A DNA stretch of 64,000 bases, from assembly GCF_010499255.1 (NCBI RefSeq), contig NZ_JAAGRN010000003.1:62001-126000 (forward strand). The letters are read 5' to 3'. Origin of the DNA: Sheuella amnicola (GTDB lineage: Bacteria > Pseudomonadota > Gammaproteobacteria > Burkholderiales > Burkholderiaceae_B). Shown here in pieces: positions 57,457 to 64,000 of this stretch; the first letter of the stretch is position 1, and each line of letters begins with the position of its first letter. The notes beneath the pieces are model-generated. The model did not search any database, was not told the origin of the DNA, and saw only the letters and a program-made list of their open reading frames with translations. A program made the position numbers and the translations under genes.

Positions 57457-58014
57457 ATGAAAACCGCACAAGAGCTGCGCGTGGGCAACGTTGTCATGAT
57501 CGGCAAGGATCCGATGGTGATTCAACGCGCCGAATACAGCAAATCAGGCCGCAATGCGTCGGTCGTCAAATTCAAATTCAAAAACCTGCTGACAGGCTCG
57601 GGATCCGAAACAGTCTCCAAGGCTGACGAAAAGTTCGACGTTGTCGTGCTCGAGCGTAAAGAGTGTAATTACTCTTATTTTGGCGATCCCATGTATGTTT
57701 TCATGGATGCTGATTTCAACCAGTACGAAATCGAAGCCGAAAGCATGGGTGACGCCCTGCACTACCTTGAGGAAGGTATGCCGGTAGAAGTCGTGTTCTA
57801 CGAAGGTCGCGCAATTTCTGTCGAGTTGCCCACAATCCTCGTTCGCGAGATTGTCTATACCGAGCCTGCGGTACGTGGCGACACCTCGGGTAAGGTCATG
57901 AAGCCTGCCAAAATCAACACTGGTTATGAGTTGCCTGTTCCACTCTTCTGCGATATTGGTGACAAGATCGAAATCGATACGCGTACCGGCGAATACCGCA
58001 GCCGCGTAATGTAA
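57457..58014 (+). CDS. efp: Elongation factor P (Arg32 type)
   Basis: A 185-residue three-domain tRNA-mimicking factor that rescues ribosomes stalled on polyproline. The tip loop of the N-terminal KOW-like domain reads KSGRNASV, with Arg at position 32, the residue rhamnosylated by EarP in beta- and some gammaproteobacteria; no lysine is present at the tip, so the EpmAB lysine route does not apply. The C-terminal OB domain ends with [12 protein letters not shown], the family signature. CCGGAGTG before the ATG offers a ribosome site. Its adjacency to earP supports the modification type. Confidence 0.98.
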   Translation: MKTAQELRVGNVVMIGKDPMVIQRAEYSKSGRNASVVKFKFKNLLTGSGSETVSKADEKFDVVVLERKECNYSYFGDPMYVFMDADFNQYEIEAESMGDALHYLEEGMPVEVVFYEGRAISVELPTILVREIVYTEPAVRGDTSGKVMKPAKINTGYELPVPLFCDIGDKIEIDTRTGEYRSRVM

Positions 58015-58050
58015 TCTTGGCAGTATGTTGTTAGCGATGCGATGCGCAAA

Positions 58051-58305
58051 TCAGCGCGTCGCTCGTTCAAGCTCCTCCAACCATCGCAAAGCGTGCTCTT
58101 TATTTGCACCGCACATCTCATCGGATGGTTGTAACCCCCCACAAAATGCAGGTCGACCGGGCTGACCGAATATCGCGCATCGATTATCGGACATCAACTG
58201 CACGCAACGCATGCCCGCGGGCTTACCATCGGGCATACCCGGTATCGGACTGGTAATGGATGGAGCGATGCAGCAAGCACCGCAATCCGGACGGCAGTTC
58301 ATCAT
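58051..58305 (-). CDS. YkgJ family cysteine-cluster protein
   Basis: An 84-residue protein with seven or more cysteines: [13 protein letters not shown] at the N-terminus, then [21 protein letters not shown] and DEMCG. The pattern CxxxCGxCC followed by spaced cysteines is that of the YkgJ/UPF0153 zinc- or iron-chelating family, whose function is not established. Two adjacent ATGs (58305 and 58302) are possible starts. It converges with efp (36 bases between stop codons) and lies 36 bases downstream of the DUF1178 gene in the same direction, so the two are likely cotranscribed. Confidence 0.85.
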   Translation of the reverse strand: MMNCRPDCGACCIAPSITSPIPGMPDGKPAGMRCVQLMSDNRCAIFGQPGRPAFCGGLQPSDEMCGANKEHALRWLEELERATR

Positions 58306-58341
58306 GGCATGAAAGTCGGTATGGCTCGAAATACTCGATCC

Positions 58342-58860
58342 CTACTGCATTCTATCCGTGTCCAGAAAATCAGGTAGGGCGACCACTGCGATACCCTCCT
58401 CGGCAAGTGCTTCACGCTCCTCACGTGTTGCGGTGCCTCTGATCGGGCGCTCTTCAGACTCACCTTCGTGTATGCGCCGCGCTTCTTGTGCGAATTTATC
58501 GCCTACGTTTTCGGTCTTGCTGATGAATTCGCGCATTTGCACCATGATAGCGGCTTGCAATTGTGCCAGCTCGGGCGATGCGGCCGTTACCGGCTGGGAT
58601 GCGATCGGAGCAATATCGGATGAATTCGAAGGCGCAGAAGACTGGTCAGCCTGCTGATGGCTTGCTTGCCTCTGAGCTTCATTGAAATGACCCACGTTCA
58701 ATCTGGGTGCGGATAATCTTTTTACGATCGAGACACTTTGACACATCGGGCACGTTACCAGCCCGCGCGCCTGTTGCGCGTCATAATCTTCGTGCGAACC
58801 AAACCACCCCTCGAAGAGATGGCCATTTTCACACTGCAGATCGAATACTTTTAATCCCAT
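58342..58860 (-). CDS. DUF1178 family protein
   Basis: A 172-residue protein starting MGLKVFDLQCENGHLFEGWF. The N-terminal part is a small zinc ribbon formed by Cys10 (QCENGH) and the CPMC pair near residue 37, followed by SVSIVKRLSAPRLNVG. The middle (about 62-95) is a low-complexity Gln/Ser/Ala linker, and the C-terminal half is helical and charged (EARRIHEGESEERPIRGTAT). This matches DUF1178, found widely in proteobacteria without a known function. The ATG at 58860 is the first start of the frame and fits the family N-terminus. Confidence 0.88.
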   Translation of the reverse strand: MGLKVFDLQCENGHLFEGWFGSHEDYDAQQARGLVTCPMCQSVSIVKRLSAPRLNVGHFNEAQRQASHQQADQSSAPSNSSDIAPIASQPVTAASPELAQLQAAIMVQMREFISKTENVGDKFAQEARRIHEGESEERPIRGTATREEREALAEEGIAVVALPDFLDTDRMQ

Positions 58861-58940
58861 AACTACTGTATAAGGTCGAAAATCAAAAAATCAACAGCAA
58901 AGTATAACTGAGCGCCTGTTCAATATATCGGTCTCACACG

Positions 58941-61900
58941 TCAATCAAAACTCAGACGCGGGACGGATGCCAACAATTCACTAGTCACGGCATGCTGAGG
59001 CTTGAGCAGTACCTGATCGGTCGAACCAAGCTCAACCAATCTGCCGGCATCCATAACCGCCACACGATCGGCAATATATTCGACTACTCCAAAATTGTGG
59101 GTGATGAATAAATACGCCATCCTCGTTTCACGTTGCAGATCTGACAATAAATCCAGAATCTGCGCTTGGACCGACACATCAAGCGCAGAAGTCGGCTCAT
59201 CCAGAATCAACACTTTAGGTTCGACGGCCAAAGCGCGTGCAATGGCGATACGCTGTCGTTGACCACCCGAAAACTCGTGAGGAAAGCGCATCGCGCAATC
59301 CTTGGGTAAGCCGACGCGATCCAGCAAATAGTCTATACGGCGCTGTTGCTCGACACGCGACCACTCCGGCCTCAAAGCGGCAATCCCCTCAAGCAAAATG
59401 GCACCGATTCGCATGCGAGGGTCGAGTGATGCATATGGATCCTGAAAAACAATTTGAATCTGTCGGCGCATCTCCGAAGACAGGCCACTACTTATTCCAA
59501 GCAAATCATGTCCATCGATCTGAGCCGAGCCCAGCACTTTCACACTGGGATCGATTAATCGCAACAGTGCTTTGGCAATCGTGGTTTTGCCACACCCTGA
59601 GGCTCCGACAAGCGCAACCGTCTCACCGGCTTTGAGCGTCAAATCGACATCCTGAACCACTTTGTTCCAGGAAACGATACGACGTAACAATCCCTGGCGA
59701 ATCGGATACTCGACTTTCAAGCTACGCACTTCGAGTACCACCGGACCAACGTCAGACGATTCCGAAATACAGGCATGATGAGTCATCACACGATCTTGAC
59801 CGTTACGGGACAAGGGTCGCCCACGCTTGGCAAAAGTAGGAATAGCATCAAAGAGTTCCCGTGCGTAAGGATGTTTGGGCGCAGTAAAAAAGACATCGGC
59901 GCTAGCCGTTTCCACTATTTCGCCGTAACGCATCAACGCAACCGTATCCGCGACATCTCGCACTACAGCCAAATCATGGGTAATCATCAATACAGCCATA
60001 CCCATTTCTTTCTGTATATCCGCAAGCAATCGGAGCACTTGCGCCTGAACGGTGACGTCCAGCGCGGTGGTTGGCTCATCGGCGATCAAGAGATCCGGCT
60101 CTGCGGCCAGTGCGATTGCAATCATGATGCGCTGCTTCTGTCCACCCGAAAACTGAAAAGGATAATCATCGATCCGTACGGATGGATCCGGAATGCCAAC
60201 TCGTGACAGCCACTCTATCGCACGGGCTCGCGCAGCCTGTCCACGTAACTCTGTGTGCAACTCGATCGGTTCGATCAACTGGGCACCGATCCGCATGACC
60301 GGATTTAAACTCGTCGCCGGCTCCTGAAAAATCATTCCTGCCCTACCGCCTCGCACTCGACGCATTTGGGATTCGGATAAGGAATTGATCTCGATGCCAT
60401 CCAAGTCAATGCGTCCGCCGGACACACGCAACGCATCTGGCAACAATCTCATCATCGCCATTGCCGTCATGCTTTTGCCTGACCCTGATTCTCCCACCAA
60501 GGCGAACGTTTCCCCTCTGGACACGCTCAGTGCCAACGCCTTCACCGCGTAACGCAGTTGTTCATCGGAATCGATCGCCACATCCAGATTCGACACCGTT
60601 AACACTTCAGATGAATTAGGCTTCACACTCGAATCCGCGGCCGCATCCGCAATCAGTCCGCAAGCCGCCGACACGCCAGATCCCAGCCTACGTAACCTGA
60701 ACATACGACTGCGGGGATCGAAGGCGTCTCTCACCGCATCCGAAAACAAATTGGCGGATAGAACCAAAGCCAGCATGAAGACGAACGCCGCAAGCAGATT
60801 CCACCAGATCATCGGGTCGCGTGACATTTCGAAACGGGCCTTTTCTATCATCGAACCAAACGAATTCATCGTCGGATCGACCCCGATACCCAGATAAGAC
60901 AGTACGGCTTCGTAGAGCACCAATCCGGAAAACTCCAGCACAACGGTGATCAGCACGATATGCATCACATTCGGCGCCAAATGACGCGCCATGATGCGCC
61001 AGCTCGATATGCCGAATGCACGCGCAGCCTGGACATACTCAAGCTCCCGCAGTTTGAGGACTTCAGCCCTTAACAACCGACATAGTCCGGACCATCCTGT
61101 TAATCCCAGAATCATGCACAGTAAAAAAAGGCGTAAATCAGCTCGCTGTGAAGCTGTGGGAAACAGACTGGCATTGGCATCGATGTATACCTGCATCATT
61201 AACACGCAGGCAGCAATCAGCAACACACCGGGAATGGATGTCAAAGTGGTGTAAACATACTGGATCACATCGTCGATCCAGCCTTTGAAATAACCCGAAG
61301 CTATCCCCAGAATCATGGCGGGAGGCAACATGGCAACCGTCGTCAGGCTTCCTATCACCCAAGCGGTTCGTATGCTCTTCAAAGCCTGCCAAAGCACATC
61401 ATTGCCGGTTCGATCCGTGCCTAGCACGTGATAGCCCGAAGTGAGCCCGACCGTCGCGCCCAAAATCAGACACATGAGCATGACAGTGATCAGGATGGCT
61501 CGCCATGGCAGCTCTGTATCACGATGCCATATGCGGCCAAGCATGTCGGTTAGGCCAAGCGAGGCATTCGCATTGGGGCGCGAAAGCTTCCATACAATTA
61601 AGAGCACAAAACACAAACCAACTAGTGCGCCAAACAGCATTCCGCTTGCGGCACGAACAAGGACATCACGATGCCAATCTTGTTCTGGATTCTGCAAATG
61701 CTTGCCGCCAAAACGCAAACGCGGAAAGTCCCTGCGAGGCTCGCCACCATCCTGCAAAATCGACTCTTTGGTGAATTGCAACCATGCCAGTGGCGCCGAA
61801 TAAGTTTTTTCTGGACGAACAAAAGCTGTATCGTCAAGCAACGCGTCCAGAACCGAAACCACTTTAGGAGCGTACACAGGCGTGCTATTGGCAGACGCAC

Positions 61901-62126
61901 CCGCCACAGTAGGCAAACGGGGCTGAAAATGAAGCGAATCAAGTAAGCCAATGACGACAAAAAACGCCAATACCACGGCTGAACACATCGCAGGAGCGTT
62001 GCGCGCAACGCGTCCCCACACGGCCCGCAAGGTGTGGGTTCGGGAAACATGCCACGCATAAACCAATACAGCACCCACCAAGGCGAAGAGCGCAACATCT
62101 GTCCATAGAAAAATAATTTTTGGCAT
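58941..62126 (-). CDS. Peptide-type ABC importer: permease fused to two ATPase domains
   Basis: A 1061-residue protein joining three units that are normally separate. Residues about 1-485 form a DppC/YejE-like permease with an extra N-terminal region; the EAA loop is EYVQAARAFGISSWRIMARHL. NBD1 (about 510-770) has Walker A GESGSGKS, signature FSGGQKQR and Walker B LLIADEP; NBD2 (about 795-1055) has GASGCGKT, FSGGQRQR and VLILDEP. The fusion is in one open frame without a stop, joined by an Ala/Ser-rich linker near 490-510. It lies 5 bases after the DppB-like permease gene. Two ATPase domains like DppD/DppF indicate di- or oligopeptide uptake, or a related substrate. Confidence 0.9.
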   Translation of the reverse strand: MPKIIFLWTDVALFALVGAVLVYAWHVSRTHTLRAVWGRVARNAPAMCSAVVLAFFVVIGLLDSLHFQPRLPTVAGASANSTPVYAPKVVSVLDALLDDTAFVRPEKTYSAPLAWLQFTKESILQDGGEPRRDFPRLRFGGKHLQNPEQDWHRDVLVRAASGMLFGALVGLCFVLLIVWKLSRPNANASLGLTDMLGRIWHRDTELPWRAILITVMLMCLILGATVGLTSGYHVLGTDRTGNDVLWQALKSIRTAWVIGSLTTVAMLPPAMILGIASGYFKGWIDDVIQYVYTTLTSIPGVLLIAACVLMMQVYIDANASLFPTASQRADLRLFLLCMILGLTGWSGLCRLLRAEVLKLRELEYVQAARAFGISSWRIMARHLAPNVMHIVLITVVLEFSGLVLYEAVLSYLGIGVDPTMNSFGSMIEKARFEMSRDPMIWWNLLAAFVFMLALVLSANLFSDAVRDAFDPRSRMFRLRRLGSGVSAACGLIADAAADSSVKPNSSEVLTVSNLDVAIDSDEQLRYAVKALALSVSRGETFALVGESGSGKSMTAMAMMRLLPDALRVSGGRIDLDGIEINSLSESQMRRVRGGRAGMIFQEPATSLNPVMRIGAQLIEPIELHTELRGQAARARAIEWLSRVGIPDPSVRIDDYPFQFSGGQKQRIMIAIALAAEPDLLIADEPTTALDVTVQAQVLRLLADIQKEMGMAVLMITHDLAVVRDVADTVALMRYGEIVETASADVFFTAPKHPYARELFDAIPTFAKRGRPLSRNGQDRVMTHHACISESSDVGPVVLEVRSLKVEYPIRQGLLRRIVSWNKVVQDVDLTLKAGETVALVGASGCGKTTIAKALLRLIDPSVKVLGSAQIDGHDLLGISSGLSSEMRRQIQIVFQDPYASLDPRMRIGAILLEGIAALRPEWSRVEQQRRIDYLLDRVGLPKDCAMRFPHEFSGGQRQRIAIARALAVEPKVLILDEPTSALDVSVQAQILDLLSDLQRETRMAYLFITHNFGVVEYIADRVAVMDAGRLVELGSTDQVLLKPQHAVTSELLASVPRLSFD

Positions 62127-62131
62127 GATGT

Positions 62132-63109
62132 CTACTCGAACCTCACCCGCGGATCCGCAAGCGTGTATGAGATGTCAGCCATAATCAAACCAACGATATA
62201 TAAAGCCGACCCCAAAAACACCATCGCACGTACGACCGAAAAATCTTGCGCGCCAATGGCATCAATTGTGTAACTACCCAAACCGGGAATTCCGAAAAAA
62301 GACTCTGAAATCAGACTTCCCATAAAAAGCAAGGGCAGCGCAGACACCGTTCCGGTCAAAATAGGAAGCATCGCGTTGCGCAGCACATGCCTAAAAAGCA
62401 CTATTCGTTCGCTCAAGCCTTTCGCACGTGCGGTACGCACATAGTCTTTACTGATCTCTTCCAGAAACAGGCTACGATAAAAACGTGCTTCAGGACCAAG
62501 CCTTGCAACGATCGCAACCAAAACAGGCAGTGACAGGAACTTGATCATATCCAACCCGCCCGCAAATCCCGAATACGGTACAAGTCTCAAGACTTTCGAA
62601 AACAGCCACTGTCCGGCAATGATGTAAAAAAGACTGGAGATCGACAGCATCACCACGCATAAAACGACACCCCAAAAATCAAGCCGAGTCGTTCGGAAAA
62701 ATATCAACACAAGTGAAAACGACACGCTTGCAATCAATCCAAGCACAAACGTCGGCAAGGCCAAAGCCAGGCTGGGCCCCATGCGTGCGCCTATTTCCCG
62801 ACTAATGTCGCGACCACCATCGGAAGAACCGAAATCAAACTTGAGCAATGGGATGGAGCGTTGATAGAAAATCGTGTCCGTGTATTTATCCAGACCTGCC
62901 TTTTGATCATTGATAAAAAGCGGCTTGTCGTATCCATGTTCCACTTTCCATTTTTCGACCGCCTCGGCACTCACCCTTTGCCCGCCAATCGCCAAGCGCG
63001 CCATATCATCCGGCGTATTTACCGCGAAAAACAATATGAAGGTAAATAAATTGACCCCAATCAGGATAAGCACGCCATACATCAGGCGGCGCAAAATATA
63101 ACCCGTCAT
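62132..63109 (-). CDS. Peptide-type ABC transporter permease (DppB/YejB-like)
   Basis: A 325-residue inner-membrane permease. An N-terminal helix (about 9-29) is followed by a periplasmic loop and five more helices; the EAA-type loop is KDYVRTARAKGLSERIVLFRHVLRNAMLP. The C-terminal segment GIPGLGSYTIDAIGAQDFSVVRAMVFLGS is typical of the DppB family. The ATG overlaps the stop codon of the binding-protein gene by 4 bases (ATGA), and the fused permease/ATPase follows after 5 bases, so the three genes form a tight operon. It would pair with the fused permease domain to form the channel. Confidence 0.93.
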   Translation of the reverse strand: MTGYILRRLMYGVLILIGVNLFTFILFFAVNTPDDMARLAIGGQRVSAEAVEKWKVEHGYDKPLFINDQKAGLDKYTDTIFYQRSIPLLKFDFGSSDGGRDISREIGARMGPSLALALPTFVLGLIASVSFSLVLIFFRTTRLDFWGVVLCVVMLSISSLFYIIAGQWLFSKVLRLVPYSGFAGGLDMIKFLSLPVLVAIVARLGPEARFYRSLFLEEISKDYVRTARAKGLSERIVLFRHVLRNAMLPILTGTVSALPLLFMGSLISESFFGIPGLGSYTIDAIGAQDFSVVRAMVFLGSALYIVGLIMADISYTLADPRVRFE

Positions 63110-64000
63110 TTCGCGTCCTCCCCGGCCACATTTCCGAAAGCGGTTCGTCGATCCTGTTTACGCAAAGTACGACCGGCCAACCAGAGCACCAACCCGATGA
63201 GCGCAACAATCAATCCAACGGGCCACCAGATCGGTGGATTCCATTCCTGGATTTTTTTTGCTCGCAATTCCGAATCGATTTTCATGTACTGCAGCGTATT
63301 GCGCACCATCTGTGTCGGCTTGGCATTTCCAACCCATTGCTGGAAGGCGCCGCCCGATTTGGGAAACACGCCGAACATCCAAGGCGCATCAACTTGAAGG
63401 ATTTCGATCATTTGCGCAATGACGCGCTCTTTTTCCGGACCATCAGGCAAGTCGCGCATTCTTTCGAATAACGCATCGTATTCGGGATTTTCGTAATTGG
63501 ATGCGTTTTCACCACCCTTACCGGCTTTTACGTTAGGGCCATAGAGCAAAAAGAGAAAGTTTTCGGCATCCGGATAGTCCGCCACCCATCCCCACATGTA
63601 CATTTGGGCAACGCCACGCGCCATCTTTTCCTGAAAACGGTTGTAATCGGTTGCCCGAATATCCATTTGAACACCCAGAAGGCTGAATTGTCTGCGCATC
63701 CAGTCCAGGGTTGGACTCGAACCACTGGCACCGCCCATCGCGTCGAAATACAGAACCAGAGGTTCGCCCGTTTTTTCATCGCGGCCGTTTGGATAGCCTG
63801 CCTGCGCAAGCAATCGTTTGGCTTGGTCCAGGGATTTACGAACAGCCTTGCCACCCTTAACGTCATAAACAACCCGGTTGATTCCAGCCTCACCCGGGAT
63901 ATAACCCAACACACCCGGCGGCACAGGGCCGTAAGCGACTTGAGCCTGGTCGTTTTCGAAAATCGCGACATACTCTTCCCAGTTAAACGCAATGCTTAAG
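63106..64000 (-). CDS. Family 5 substrate-binding protein of the ABC importer (C-terminal part)
   Basis: About 298 C-terminal residues are present; the start lies beyond the right edge and the frame is open to the last base. The segments LSIAFNWEEYVAIFENDQAQ and YGPVPPGVLGYIPG, and WMRRQFSLLGVQMDIRATDYN, belong to the SBP_bac_5 fold used for peptide and nickel uptake. A C-terminal hydrophobic helix (WWPVGLIVALIGLVLWLAG) followed by a basic tail is unusual and would anchor the protein in the inner membrane beside its permease. The stop overlaps the permease start. The ligand is not predictable. Confidence 0.88.
   Translation of the reverse strand, partial: LSIAFNWEEYVAIFENDQAQVAYGPVPPGVLGYIPGEAGINRVVYDVKGGKAVRKSLDQAKRLLAQAGYPNGRDEKTGEPLVLYFDAMGGASGSSPTLDWMRRQFSLLGVQMDIRATDYNRFQEKMARGVAQMYMWGWVADYPDAENFLFLLYGPNVKAGKGGENASNYENPEYDALFERMRDLPDGPEKERVIAQMIEILQVDAPWMFGVFPKSGGAFQQWVGNAKPTQMVRNTLQYMKIDSELRAKKIQEWNPPIWWPVGLIVALIGLVLWLAGRTLRKQDRRTAFGNVAGEDAK

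Overview
The window reads as chromosomal DNA of a betaproteobacterium of the order Burkholderiales, most like the Alcaligenaceae (Bordetella relatives). The pointers are a Bug-type (TctC) periplasmic binding protein, a PHA cluster with PhaR, an EarP/EF-P pair with Arg32, DUF2863 and DUF1178 proteins, the sdhCDAB-sdhE-gltA order with a GntR regulator divergent from mdh, and the acnD/prpF version of the methylcitrate cycle. By eye the G+C content is moderate. Coding density is high and I see no phage, IS element, CRISPR array, rRNA or tRNA. The genus cannot be fixed from the sequence alone.

Layout. 1-2.9 kb: the 5' part of yajQ, a MOSC protein, a 52-residue membrane protein paired with a DsbB-type thiol oxidase, and a LytM/M23 protein. 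2.9-10.7 kb: a storage-polymer module in which an ABC exporter and a DUF1854 protein are divergent from two cyanophycin synthetases; the first synthetase lacks the C-terminal Mur-ligase lobe and has altered ATP loops. 10.7-13.8 kb: phaR, phaB and phaC for polyhydroxybutyrate. 13.9-21.6 kb: pgeF-rluD, bamD, a DinG/YoaA-type helicase, tex and a TetR regulator. 21.6-24.3 kb: an acyl-CoA synthetase and a Bug protein. 24.3-26.9 kb: trpS (with an unusual tail) and zapE.

26.9-54.9 kb is a central-carbon block: sucA-sucB-lpdA (2-oxoglutarate dehydrogenase), maeB, sdhCDAB-sdhE-gltA, a GntR regulator, mdh, prpB-prpC-acnD-prpF (2-methylcitrate cycle for propionyl-CoA), acnB and acnA. Together they supply most TCA steps; isocitrate dehydrogenase, succinyl-CoA synthetase and fumarase are not in the window. 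An identical 19-bp AT-rich inverted repeat lies just upstream of the -35 boxes proposed for mdh and acnB. The mdh copy also sits in front of gntR and the sdh-gltA block, so it is the best candidate for an operator of a TCA regulon.

54.9-64 kb: a DUF2863 gene translationally coupled to earP, then efp, a YkgJ-type Cys-cluster protein, a DUF1178 protein, and a peptide-type ABC importer. In the importer one permease is fused to two ATPase domains and the binding protein, cut by the window edge, carries a C-terminal membrane helix.

The most promising little-described items are the ABC/DUF1854/CphA-like cyanophycin module, the shared TCA operator, the double palindrome in front of phaC, and a 216-bp intergenic element with 44-bp inverted ends.
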